From Diplonema papillatum (Eukaryota > Euglenozoa > Diplonemea > Diplonemida > Diplonemidae), in the NCBI GenBank assembly GCA_030068145.1, contig JAPJBO010000007.1:62001-126000 (forward strand): a DNA stretch of 64,000 bases, given 5' to 3'. Shown piece by piece: positions 31,616 to 42,853 of this stretch. Each line of letters begins with the position of its first letter. Positions within the stretch are counted from its first letter, which is position 1. Position numbers and translations under genes: made by a program. The notes under the pieces were generated by a model. That model searched no databases. It was not told the DNA's origin and was given only the letters and a program-made list of their open reading frames with translations.

Positions 31616-32631
31616 GTCGTCACACGACCCGTGATGGTCAAAAGTCTGAACGTAATAAGAAAGCTTATAGGCACTTCCTTATCCGGTGGCAGCGAAGCCT
31701 TCTGCGCCAAGTGCAGAGCTGGAGAAAGCTCAACGCCGATGGATGGGGGCAGTCTTTGCACTTGCGCACGTGACTCCCGCCAACTCTATAGCGAGGGTAG
31801 GTGTTGCAACGACGGCAGCTTGACGCCGAGAAGCGGCAGTCGGGGGGGCAGGTGTTCAACAAAGTCACGAACTCTTGCACGGCACCAGCCCTTTCGATAT
31901 GTAGATGTATGCCCTCCATCCGTATTGGATTGAAGCTCCTGGCTACAAGCTCCCCTCGCACACCCTTCAAACGTCCACGGTTCACAATGTACAGACGAAC
32001 ACCGTGCTCTTTCTCGATATATACTTGCCCTCGTTCATACAATCCCCGTTGGCGGAAAGCAAAATGTGAAAAAACACGATTGTAAACGTACCCGCAAAGA
32101 CGGTGCACTCGCGTTTTCTTTTCTCATTCGGGTTGGCAGCTTACGAAGAAACGGGCGGCACAATGACAATGGAACCCCCATCACTGGGTAGGGGAGTTAG
32201 CTGTGCGGTCCATCTTGCGGGTGTGCCACACCCGCAAATCCAGCGAGATCATCTGTTTTTGCTGGTGCACCAGATTTCACACTGGATTTGCGACACTTTG
32301 ACGTATTCACTGTGAAAAGAAATGCAGCCACTATCCCTTAATTGACCTCTGCACAGCAAATACCGACATCCAGGAGGCGAACCGGAAGGCGGGGGGCGTA
32401 AAGGGATATACCGGCGACGTGCGCTGCAAAACGTTGTGTCGTCTGAGAGAAAAAAAAAAAAAAAAAAAAAGGAAGGCGCGTTTCAAAGCGAACCCTTCAG
32501 TCGCAACCAAGAAGAAAGGTCACCTGGGACCGTCTGCGCAGCGGCGGGGGGGTACTTGTAGTTCTCTCCCCTTCAAACGCTGTGAGTAGGCACGTGCCCG
32601 TGTGCGGCTGGTGAGCTGGGGTTGAGCGAAG
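31616..32631 (+). other. No supported gene; kinesin 5' flank
   Basis: Short ORFs only. A ~20-bp poly-A tract (32451-32470) is followed by TTTCAAAGCGAACCCTTCAG (32481-32500), a weak version of the leader motif, ~130 bp before the kinesin ATG. Confidence 0.4.
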
Positions 32632-35214
32632 ATGGCGGAGGAAGAATCGGTGAAGGTTGCGGTGCGCATGCGGCTCTTCAACAACCGTGAGAAGACGGCG
32701 AACTCGACGCGGATCATCCGAATGACGCAGGAGGACCATGGGTCGAAGACCATCATCGTGAACCCCGAGAGCGGCAAGGAAAACACGTTTTCGTTCGACT
32801 ACTCGTTCCAGTCCCACTCTGAAACCGAGCAAGGAATCGGCGAGTACGCCACCCAGGACACCGTGTTCAACCTGTTGGGCAAACCGACCCTTTACGGAGC
32901 GTTGGAAGGCAGAAACGTGTGTCTCTTCGCATACGGCCAGACCGGTGCCGGAAAGTCGTTCAGCATGTTGGGCAAGGCGGACCCGAAGGAGCTGCAGGGT
33001 ATCATCCCCCGGTCCTGCCTAGAGATCTTCCGCTTGAGAGACAGCGAGAAGGACGACCCGTTGATTCAGTACAAGATTTCGATTCAGGTCGTCGAGATCT
33101 ACTGCGAGATGATCAACGATCTTCTGGAAGTGCGCTCGAAATGGCCGCCAAACGGGCATAAGCCGCGGTTGACGAAGGATGGATACGTAGTGGACACAGT
33201 GACCAGGCCGTGCTCGACATACACCGACATCGAGCAGGCGTTCACGATTGCGGACAAGAACAGGTCAGTCGGGAGCCACGCTCTCAACCCCGAGTCGTCG
33301 CGGGCCCACACGATATATACGATCAACTACATGCGGCAGAAGCGGGCGAACGCCGAGGCGAAGAACGCGGAGACCATCTCGGCGAAAATCAACCTGGTCG
33401 ACTTGGCCGGCTCCGAACGGTCCGAAAGCGCGGGGACGACGGGGCAGATGCTGAAGGAGGGAAATGCGATCAACTTGTCGCTGACAGCGCTCGGGTCGAC
33501 GATCAAGGCGCTGTCCGAGGGGAAGCGGCCGAACTTCAGAGACAGCAAGCTGACGCTGCTGCTGCAAGGGTCGATGACGAACGGGAAGGTCATCATGATC
33601 GCGGCCGTGTCGCCGGCGTCGATCTGCTACGATGAGAGCATGAGCACGCTGCGGTTCGCGGAGCGGATCAAGATGGTCAAAATCAAGGCGAAGAAGAACG
33701 TCACGCTCGACCCGGTGGCGGAGATCAAGAAGGAGATGGAGGAGATGCGCAAGGCGATGCAGGACGAAATAGATCGGCTCAAAGCGGCGTCCGAGGGCAA
33801 GACGCTGCCCACCAGCGAAGAGGCCCAGCGACTCGCGAAGCTCCTCGAAGAACAGCTCGAATCCGAAAACCAGCTCAAAGAAGACTTTGCCCGCCGGCTC
33901 GCCGACTTCGAGAAAGGATATGACGAGGGCGAGGACAAAGCGGCGCGCGAGGCGATGGACGCCGAGTGGCGGAACGAGCTGGGCGTGGACCTTCTGAAGA
34001 AGGTCGACTCCGTCGAAGAGCCCCACCTGCGGAACCTGAACGAGGACTCCCGCCTCGCGGAGACGTTGTTCTACGCCTTCAAAGTGGGCGCGACGAAGGT
34101 GGGGCGGTCGAACAAAGACGACCCGCCCGACATCGAGTTCAACGGCATGGGCATCCAAAGGAACCACTGCATCGTCAACTGGAACAAGGCGAGCGGCACC
34201 GTCGAGCTGGTCAACGCCGCGGGCGCTTCAACCACCGTCAACGGGAAGAAAGTGACCGGAAAGGTCCCCCTCGTGCACAATAACCGCGTGTGGCTCGGGA
34301 ACAACTACGCGTTCCGATTCGTGTTCCCCGGGCAGGAGGCGAAGGGCGAGAAGTTCGACGCGCCGCCGGACTACCTCTTCGCGGAGGCGGAGATCACGGA
34401 CTCGGCGTCCGGGCTGCCGTCGACGCTCGGGCACCAGCTGTCCGAGGCGCTGAAGAAGGTAGAGCAGGCGAACATCATCGCGGCGGACCTGACCAAGCCC
34501 GTGTCGTTTCAGCCGAAGATCATTAAAAACCGCGTCAACGACGACGACAACGTCGTGGTCCAGGCGCGGATGCCGCACGGGCTGTTCGTGTGGCCGTGGG
34601 AAAAGTTCAACACTCGGTTGGTCGAGATGGTCAAGACCTGGCAGTTGTGGCAGGCCGCCGCCGATCGCGGCGAGACGTTCGCAGAGCCTCCGGGCGACTC
34701 CCCCTTCGAAGACACCGAGCCGCAGCTGATCGGCGAGGCGGACATGTGGATGCTCTGCCTGGGAAACATGATCGAGAACAAAACCGACGCCTCGCTGCTC
34801 GCGCCCATCGGCGAGCCCGAAGGAAAAGTCCACCTCGAACTGAAGCCGCTCGACAAAAACGGCAACGAGGGCCCGTGGGACGACGAGGACGACGACTTGG
34901 ACCCGTTCGTCGACTCCTCGGAGATGCTCCTCAACCAGAAAATCTCGTTCAAGGTCAACATCCTCAAGGTCGTCTTCGACGTCGACCTCAACAACGGGGC
35001 CGCCTGCAAGTACGAAGACGTGTGGGTGCGCTACAAGCTGGACATCACGGACCCGACCGAAAAGTGGTCGAACACGGATCCCTGCAAAGGTGACTCGTTC
35101 TCCCCCGCGTTCAATTTCTCCAAAACGCACACCATCTTCTGCGACCAAGACTTCATCGACGCCCTCCCGAACAAGCGTATCGTGTGCCAGGTCTGGGGCA
35201 AGCTCAAGCAGCAG
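32632..35214 (+). CDS. Kinesin-3 family motor (KIF1/Unc-104-like), exon 1
   Basis: 861 residues. The N-terminal motor domain (~6-355) has P-loop GQTGAGKS (102-109), switch I ESSRAH (221-226) and switch II VDLAGSERSES (256-266). A neck and short coiled coil follow (~360-435). The FHA domain (~475-565; KVGRSN...GIQRNHC) is diagnostic of kinesin-3. A KIF1-type C2-like region follows (ISFKVNILKVVFDVDLNNG, ~790-855). Kinesin-3 motors carry vesicles toward microtubule plus ends. No PH domain is seen, and at 924 residues in total it is much shorter than metazoan KIF1A. The ATG follows a poly-A/leader-like 5' flank. The donor is AAGCAGCAG|GTGTGC; read-through would add a hydrophobic tail unlike the family. 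Confidence 0.93.
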
Positions 35215-35825
35215 GTGTGCTACGTGTTTTCAGGACTTACAATCTTACCCGTTGCCCAATTGTGTATCGCGGAGGCTGCATATACGTCGACAGCGTTGGC
35301 GGTCGTTTTGTTGACCAGTCGATGAAGACCGGCCCACCCAACCGATAGTGATTATTGCTCGCCTTTCAATACCCTTTCCCGCCAAAACGGTCAACCGGAA
35401 ACTTCATAAGGAGAAGCCTACGTAGGACTACTCAACATCGGGTTGTCGGTATCGATTTCCATCAGATCCGACGACCGCATCGCAGATGTGCAGTCCACGT
35501 AAGCTTGGTGATTCGCCCACATCATCAAAGGAAAGGTCGTGATCCTTCCTATCACCTTTGGCACCAGGCCTCCGAATAACGTGGGCGCGTAGCGGGGGAG
35601 GACCCTTTTCCTATTGGGCAGGAGGGGGGCATCCAGCCCAAGCTTCTGGGGCTGGGCATACTGTTCAATGCAACCGAATCAAGACCTGGCGACGTCTCAG
35701 TACGTACAGTGTTCAGTTAATTGGCGGGTCAACTCGTCTAAAGAATTGACCGTTCTAGAGAGTTGACTCCGATAACATCTGTTTGAAAGTCGTTTCCTCA
35801 TTCCATTCAGAAATGAAATCTTTGG

Positions 35826-35884
35826 TAATGATCCTGCTGCAGGTTCACCTACAGCAACCTCGTTACGACTTTTGCTTCCTCTAG
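35826..35884 (-). rRNA. 18S rRNA 3'-end fragment, antisense within kinesin intron 1
   Basis: Minus-strand reading is CTAGAGGAAGCAAAAGTCGT, AACGAGGTTGCTGTAGGTGA, ACCTGCAGCAGGATCATTA: the universally conserved SSU 3' end including helix 45 and the terminal GGATCATTA. Against the common eukaryotic version about seven of 59 positions differ, and those in helix 45 (GCTG with CAGC in place of CCG with CGG) keep base pairing, so it derives from a working divergent rRNA gene. Similarity stops at CTAG. The sequence beyond GGATCATTA (35700-35825) may be ITS1 but cannot be recognised. Confidence 0.8.
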
Positions 35885-36000
35885 CTGAGAAACATTGCTT
35901 GGATTCGGGCGCTGAACTTGTTGCCAAGAACGAGCTTCCCTCTCCCAAGCTCAAGGAAGTCTTGAAGCACAGACCGAGAGCGAACACCCCTTGTCCACAG

Positions 36001-36131
36001 AAATTGCCAGTGTGCGCTGTTCCAAGATCCGCCCCAACGCAAGTCGCATCGCCTGGGAAGCGAACCGTGGACGAGCTCATCGAGGCCATAGAGTTTCTGA
36101 AGAACGGCGTCCCGCAGCTGCCGAAAGGATG
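36001..36131 (+). CDS. Kinesin-3, exon 2
   Basis: Begins after TTGTCCACAG in phase 0 with exon 1 and encodes KLPVCAVPRSAPTQ...KRTVDELIEAIEFLKNG...LPKGW, ending within the Trp codon at the donor GGATG|GTATGC. The frame also stays open upstream through the rRNA fragment, but an exon starting there would not be in phase with exon 1. Inferred from splice signals and phase. Confidence 0.6.
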
Positions 36132-36396
36132 GTATGCCGAAAGTCTTTCTGCCTCGTTCCCCATTGGGAACTGCTAGAAAGAAAACAGGGGGCCCAACTC
36201 CTTTATGGTTTCATTTGCTATTTGCATTCGGGGACATCCTTGTGAGGCACCGCTTGCCTGCGTCGACATCTTCGTCTGCTTCACGAAATTTTGCCGACGG
36301 AAAACTTCGCGAATGAAACGACGGAGCTCCGCTTCACAACACGAGTATAAAAAATTGTTCAAACATCAACCAACTCAAACCAACAACACTGCACAG

Positions 36397-36457
36397 GAAG
36401 GTGACAGCGGGCTACCGAGCACCCAGCGGCGAGCTGACGTTGAAACGGCCGAAATGA
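36397..36457 (+). CDS. Kinesin-3, exon 3 with stop
   Basis: Follows ACTGCACAG. The first G completes the Trp codon split at exon 2, and the exon reads KVTAGYRAPSGELTLKRPK then TGA. The two-base phase match and basic tail support it; there is no family signature in so short a piece. Confidence 0.55.
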
Positions 36458-38199
36458 GTGCGCGGTGCGTTCGAGTCTTCAGGCGTCCCGACAGCGAGTA
36501 CGCGTAATGCACTGCATCGGCCTGCGCCTTTGTATCGCATCGCCTGTAGCTCAAGGGCAGCACCGGCGCTGCTATTCCGTCTGTCCGCCTTGGAGCATTG
36601 GCTCTGAAAGGTGTTTCGTCCAACGAGTCGTCGACGATGTGCTGCTAGTGTTCGGCTGTCGTTCGGTCGAACTTTCCTGCTGGTGCAGTCTCTCACGTTT
36701 TCTGACCACTATGCGTCTTGCGGCTCTCGCGATAGAGAGAGCAAGCAGTTCCTCAGTGATCCGATATGAACCACAGTCTCGGTCCGCCATTGTCGTTGCC
36801 ATTGAAACCTCCTGCTAGTGGCTGCCGTCTCACCTTTGACCATCATGCGTAGAAGGTTGAAGAGTCTGTCCAAAGTCGACAGGCCATCAATGCAATCCTA
36901 GCCTGCCACTGTCATCTCCGCTTGCAGCCACGCGTCTTGCGACCGAGACGAGCAGAAGAGCCGCGCTCGAGAGTCAAGCTGCGGCATCAGTCTGCCAGAT
37001 TTCAACTGTGTTGCAGGCAAGTTCTTTCTAGCAACCGTCCCCGCGCCAGTTGCTCTTGTTGTTGTGCAGTCGTCGGTGATATTTCTTATGCGCCTCCATC
37101 CCCTTGTTCCACTAGCCGGTCAATCGTCCGCGTCACGGCAAAAAAGCAGCGGTGCGTTTACTCGTAGTACGACTAGGACCGAACCAACAAAACTTCCACC
37201 GCAAAGAAGACTCTACAGGGGCCGCAGGTCAATCGACCACGTGCTTAATCTAGTATCTGCTAACTGTCTTCCTAAATAGTTCTGCGTCGGCTACTCAACT
37301 CCCGCGTTGATGGACACCTGCAAAAAGACTGTCCGCCCAGCTCCCACAGAGGAATCTTGGTGGGTGTTCGTTTTGCCTAGCGGAATTCCTCGGTGGATCG
37401 TACAACTCAATGCGCACTGGCGTCGGTGCGCCCAGGTGTCTTTTTCAGCTTTCAACAAACCCGAATGCCGTGAAAAGCAATTGAGTACCCATCTCACCCC
37501 ACCCCAGAGTTTTTTAGTTCTCCTCGAGTTGGGTGGAGCTGTGCGCGTCCTGTCGTACGCTGGGAGAGGGGCACCGATGTATGCTGTGGCGGTGATAGGT
37601 GTGAATCTCCTTGAGTGACTGTGCGTACCTGTGCTTCGCTACGTAGCGAGAACACTACTGCGCGGGTGCAGTGCGGGGGCTAGCCGGTGCTGGCCGCTCG
37701 GATCTACTGGGAAAACAGCAGAAGGCTCACCTACCGTTCTTCCAGATAGATCCATTCCCAGCCCAGCACCGGTGCCAGCCTCCGCACCGGTGTGCGGGTG
37801 TGTGCGTACCCCCAGCTTCGCGTGCAAAACAGCGATGTCCTTGGCCCACGCCGCAAGGCCGTCCTCGTGTGAGTCCCGCACCTGACGGCTTTCAACCAAA
37901 GAAGAAAATTTCTTTTCCAAGCAATTCACCCCGCCCGCATGAGAGGCGGAAAGTACTGCCTAAAAAACAACAAGCTATGGTGTCCTCCCCGACCCTACCA
38001 TTTTCACCTCGTCTCTGCATTTCTTAGACGTAGTGCCCCTATCTCTCCCCCTTCCGGCGCTCTGCGGAGTTTAAAAAGAAGACAGGTCGGCGCGTTCTAG
38101 CGAGTTGCAATCACAACAGAAGGAACTCCCGTTTCTAGTCCCTGGTAGTCCCTGGTCTACGGTTGTTCGATCGAATAAAGGCGGGTCGCCCCGAGTTTC

Positions 38200-38470
38200 C
38201 GAACTGGGTTGTAGGGGCCCTCTTTCGTTCGTGGCGTGGGTGGTCCTGGCTGTGACGAGCTGCGAACAGCCGCCTGGCAAACCAGGACTCAGACCGCCAG
38301 GTTTCGCGCTGATGGTTCACCTATTATGTGTCGACTTAAAGGACAGCGCGTGATAGGACCACTGCAGTGTTGATCACGTAACCACGTTCTTGCCCCCTCC
38401 GACCCCCCCGTTTGCAGATGCCCCTTCTCGAGAGGCATTGCTTGCACGGAGCAACTTGCACGGCGGAGCC
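38200..38470 (+). repeat. Repeat pair member 1 (with 39085-39400)
   Basis: GGTGGTCCTGGCTGTGACGA, GAACAGCCGC, CAAACCAG and ACTCAGACCGC, CGCGCTGATG, then CACGTTCTTGC recur in order at 39095-39295. A further weak relative is at 51304-51365. Confidence 0.6.
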
Positions 38471-39084
38471 CAGGCTCAGAAGCTGGAGTTACTGATGCCA
38501 GTCCTTTGGCAGTCATTTGCAGTCCATTTGCAGTCCATTTGGGGACTTTTCCGGAACTGTTGAACGAAGCCAGCCTAAACGTGCAGGAATGATGCTAGCG
38601 TCAAAACATGCATGAAGGCTAAACATGAACCCAGGGAGGTAGAGTACCCCGTACAAGAATCCTCATCGTTTTCAGCATCCTTGATCAGCGTACCCGTGCC
38701 AATGGGCGACCACGGTGGTGGTCAACCGCATCCCGAAAAGCGGGTGTGATGCACAACACGTGTCCAGATTGCGCCCGAAATGAAGCTTTTCAACCCTAGG
38801 TTCAGCTCCACCGCTGCGGTGGGCTGCACACAGCCACTTGGCACGCACCGCGGTAGCAACGGCCGTTGCTGCGGGCTACTTGCGACTCCCAATTTCATCC
38901 AACCTTGAAGTGCAACGGATCTTGGAACTGCTACGATGGAACTGTCTGCCTGCAAGTGCGCGACCGTGGATTCAAGGTCCCCCAATCCGCGCCCCTCGAA
39001 ACACACCATGTCGATATTTCTACGACGCAGTGCCCTATATGAAATCCCCTCCCCCGTGCGTGTCCCCTGTGACGGATACGCCTT

Positions 39085-39400
39085 TGCTCTAGTAGCGCGG
39101 GTGGTCCTGGCTGTGACGAGCTACGAACAGCCGCATGACAAACCAGACTCACACCGCAGTCCTGTCTGCAGACACTCAGGTTCCGCGCTGATGATGGTCC
39201 GCCTTATGTGTCCGTGACTTAAGGACCGAAACACGGCGCAGACGGGACCAGTGCGGTGTTGAACACATACGCATTCCAAGCACGTTCTTGCAATCCCCCC
39301 GTGCGTGTGCAATCCTCGCGTTCTTTTCCCCTCCTGGTGAGAGGTCGACAGGTGAAGACCCCCCTTTCCGAGCACACACTGCATCGCGGAGGAGCGTGGG
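39085..39400 (+). repeat. Repeat pair member 2 (with 38200-38470)
   Basis: The same phrases in order with small indels and a duplicated TCTGCAGACACTCAGG-like insert. Non-coding. Confidence 0.6.
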
Positions 39401-39684
39401 CTGCAAGGCAAATAGCATCCGGACGGGGGAACAGATAATAGCCGAGTCCGGGCGCCGGAAACACAAACCGAGGGTGTTTTAATCATTTTGTACCAAGCAC
39501 CGCTAGGAAATACTTGAGGAGACTGTGAGTTGCGAAATCTCAAGGAGGCCGTGCAGATGACTCCCCACTATCGCAACAATATTCCAAATATCAGAGAAGG
39601 TAAATGCGCTGTAGCCCAGGTAAATCTGGGTTTAGTGGCGGGTGTAAGCGTTCGACAAAAATACCCACTTTGTAGCTGTATTGT

Positions 39685-39981
39685 TTTTACATAAGCGCCA
39701 GCTTGAAAGGAAATGCTCGACAATAGCTGCCCGACAAAGAACAGAAGGGATCCCAAGTGCTGTGACTACCGAACCACGTGTTGAACGGACGTGAGGTCAT
39801 GCGGGTCTACCCCTACACGACAAACCACACAAACACAACCGGTCAAAAGTCCTGAGTGAGAAAACAACACACGGTGGTGTAAGCGAAGAACAAATCAGAT
39901 TGTGTTTGTATGGTATTTGCCCCTTGCCTCTATATTTCCCCCCTTCCATTCGGAGTCGAAGCAGCTACGTCGAGTATTTCC
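39685..39981 (+). mobile_element. Dispersed ~295-bp element, copy 2 of 25092-25391
   Basis: Near-identical to the copy downstream of the ankyrin-1 exon, over the full length. Here it abuts a GTAGCCCAG/GGCGGGTGTAAGCG-family fragment (39560-39660). Confidence 0.75.
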
Positions 39982-40601
39982 TCCATGAGCACAAGGCAGT
40001 CCCTCGAGAATTTCTTCTAATTTTCCATAAAAGAGTCAACCCGCAAAATGCAAAGCTTGCGTCGAAGTCAACATCGCAACGTCCCCGTCTGCTCTGCCTT
40101 GTGGCCGACCCTCTCTACAAGCTCGTGTAAAGCTGTGGCAAAAGAATTGAAAAATGAACGAAAAAGCTGAAAAAGAAACTCTTGCTGTAAACTATCTTTA
40201 CTGATTCGAATAGTGCGAGAGAAGACGAGGAAAAAAGGGGACGATTGTCTCAAAAAGAGTTGTCTGTTTGTGCACACGTGCGCACTCCTGTAGTAAAGGT
40301 AGCTACAATACAAATACACTGCCTACTGTCACTTTTTTAACAGGGCCAAGCGCGCTTGTTATTGAGACGGCACCAGGCAACACGTCAACTCCGCTTGATC
40401 GACGGAAACACAACGGGAGCCCACTGAACGGAAAGTCTCTCGGATCGTTGGCGTGCAACGTTAGGCGACAGACGTTCCCAGAACGGCATCGTTGCCTACT
40501 CAGGCTACGCTGGAGGCCGTCACCCGAACGACTGCTCGGATCCACAGATACTCTCGCGTTTTTCTGCCATGTCGCAGCAAATCCGTTTGCCGAATGTCAC
40601 C

Positions 40602-40650
40602 CGGAGACTTCAAAACACCGGCTTCTTAAAACACGAAACAGTCTATAAAA
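40602..40650 (+). promoter_or_regulatory. Degenerate gene-leader motif
   Basis: GTCACCCGGAGACTTCAAAA and CACCGGCTTCTTAAAACACG match the motif's first half. No gene is recognised downstream. Confidence 0.3.
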
Positions 40651-42005
40651 AGTAAAAATGAAAAAAAAGAAAAAAAAAAAAAAAAACAGTAAACCGGTAG
40701 GCAGAACCAGTGAAACCCGCGCATGCGGCTTGGCGACACACGAAAACGTCCTTTTTATTCCTTTTCGTTCGCCGACTGTTATTGGTACTTGCCTGCCTTT
40801 GCGTTTCCCTTTTCGACACCTGGGCTCAGACTCGACAGGGGGCCGTCGTGGCAGAAAGGAGGCTCCCGAAGGGTTTGGAGGAAACGCAGGCGTTCTTCAA
40901 TCCGGACGGTGGTAAGTGCGGCACGACAGCCGCCGATCTTCCTCCAAAGCCGCCGTGCCTTGTGGTGCGATGAGAGGCGAATCTCGGGACGGAGGGAAGG
41001 GTCAACCTGCAAAATGCAAAGCTTGAGTCGAATCTCAGGACGTTCATGAGGTCACTTGGAAGCTTGAGGGCCCGAAACCTGTTGCCAAAAAGATACTGTA
41101 TCTCGCGAAGCTGAATGAGTTCGATGCGGTCATTCGTTAGGCTGCCAGTCGTTGGTGTCTCACCGCCTTCGGCGAAAGCCTTTGTACAGTGTACTGCACA
41201 TGTAGTCGATGGCCACGCCGCGAAGAGCGACACGTAAGCGCTTTCATCCCGATGAAGAGATTACTTGCAAGGGCACCATTACCACCGTTCATAGAGCACA
41301 GGTCTTGATGCGAGGGGTTTGTCCCAGCCTTCTGCATACCAGCAGTATGCTGATGCCCAGCAACCTACCGTGCTTCGCACACGACACCGGGCTCCGCGTC
41401 TCGGAAAGGAGAGAACTCATCACATAAATCGTCTTCGGTGGTACAGAAGCCCACCTCGATCAGCGAAAACACGAACCCCACTCCCTCTCCACCGGAAAGA
41501 GCGCCAGAGAGAAGAAGAAGAAAAGAAAAGGCCGCTCCTGGTCCAGGAACGTGAAGCTTGAGTCGGAGGCAGCACAGTGCCACAACCCCGTCCACTCTGC
41601 CCTGCGGCTGACCGTCTCGACGAGCTTGTGTCAAGCCCCAAGGTGCGCCAAGCCTTGATGCTTCAGTTTGGAAAATGGTAGCCACTTGACCCGTAGAGCC
41701 CGTGGCTCTGCAGTACCGCCGAAGGCGCCAGAGAGAAAAGAAAAAGATAACGCTATCTTCAGGAAAAAAAGGGTTACGCGAACCCCCGAAAAAATGATAA
41801 CAAAAAAAAAAAAGAAACGCTGTAAACGACGCACAGCAACGACGACTCCATCAGACGAATAACCTCACTAACCACGGGTACCCAGTGTGTGTGCCCAGAG
41901 TGCCTTAACTGTGGCGAGCAACGAACAGTTTTACCCTGCAAATATACCCAAAAAAAACCTTACATTAGGGCGGAAACAACCCGCACCACGTGAAGCACCG
42001 CAAGT

Positions 42006-42178
42006 GTCGCGAAACCCAAGCACCACACTGCGAGAAAATACATACAAACGCGGACAACAGACCGGTATGGGCTACAAGGCAACCCCTGCTCAACTTGTAG
42101 AACGTGGGGGGCCAAGACTGCACTCCACGAAGGAATGTACTTGGTGTCGGTCACAAACAGTCCCGGACATGCACTAAA
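42006..42178 (+). repeat. ~170-bp dispersed repeat, copy 1 (copy 2 at 43953-44120)
   Basis: CACCACACTGCGAGAAAATA, CAACAGACCGGTATGGGCTA, CCCCTGCTCAACTTGTAGAA and GAAGGAATGTACTTGGTGTC, then AAACAGTCCCGGACA. The close match to 43953-44120 implies a young pair. No Pol III B box was found in it. Confidence 0.7.
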
Positions 42179-42232
42179 TATACAACCCGTAACCACATAG
42201 CTCTAAGAGAACCCATTCATGAACGGTCACAC

Positions 42233-42278
42233 GGAGACCCTAAAACCCCGGAATTTCAAGCGAACTTTAACTCTAAAC
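42233..42278 (+). promoter_or_regulatory. Gene-leader motif, near-consensus copy
   Basis: GGAGACCCTAAAACCCCGGA with ATTTCAAGCGAACTTTAACT. It lies 362 bp upstream of the candidate coding exon at 42640. Between them is a small intron-like stretch, TTG|GTAAGT...CTACTAATTTTCAG (42339-42374), with a consensus branch site. Confidence 0.5.
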
Positions 42279-42639
42279 AAATTAGTATGGCGCTTTCTTT
42301 TGTTTGTGCGCACTAGCTGAACTCGCCTGCTTTGGTAAGTTTCATGTAGTACGCTGCCAACTACTAATTTTCAGTACCAACAATGCGTTGTTAACACAAA
42401 AAAACAAGTAAAAATAAAATAAAATAACACAAACCGACGAAGACCCCCAAAACCTTTTTCGACCTCTCCAATTCCCTTCAAGCTAGACCATTATACAACG
42501 ACTCCCCCTCCACCGCAGCAAGCTTCTCAACGCGTGGCCAGCTACCGAATACCGCTCTGCACAAAAGAAGCCGCAAAGCAACACACGAAACCGAGCAAAA
42601 AAAGACCCCCCAGAAAACCCCAACCACACCGAAAACGCA

Positions 42640-42853
42640 ATGGTCCTCGTGACTGCGCCGGGTGCCAAGTTCTCAGAGGTGCGATCAGGCGAAATTCCGC
42701 AGACCATCGATGTGACCTCATTGCTGATGAGCGAGAAGGTCAGCGCTGTCCTTAATTCGTCATGCGCAAGCACTGCCCACACGTCTGAGGCGGCCTTCCC
42801 AGAAAGCGAGGACGACGGTGATGGTCTGATCTTCACGTCAGCTTCAACTGCAG
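42640..42853 (+). CDS. Candidate first coding exon, unknown protein
   Basis: 71 codons starting MVLVTAPGAKFSEVRSGEIP, with an acidic patch (ESEDDGDG) and ending SASTAG at the donor ACTGCAG|GTATTC. Composition is globular and GC-rich like confirmed genes, and a near-consensus leader motif lies upstream. A possible second exon in phase (CCAG|GAACC... to GACGG|GTGAGC, ~43123-43179) encodes only charged residues. No family recognised. Confidence 0.4.

Larger units (their letters stand above)
36458..42232. other. No well-supported gene; dispersed repeats
   Basis: A minus-strand stretch near 37800-37925 (KKFSSLVESRQ, LAAWAKDIAVLHAKLG then GTACGC) could be an exon but lacks a start or acceptor I can defend. 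The remainder is repeats (listed separately), poly-A tracts (40664-40687, 41798-41816) and short ORFs. Confidence 0.45.

Noticed and set aside
35872..36177. Treating the whole open frame 35872-36177 as one exon
   Set aside because: Its first part is the antisense 18S fragment, and an exon starting there would be out of phase with the kinesin donor. The acceptor at 36000 fits phase 0.
41210..41312. Candidate exon MATPRRATRKRFHPDEEITC
   Set aside because: Short, with no partner exon in phase, no leader motif and no family resemblance.
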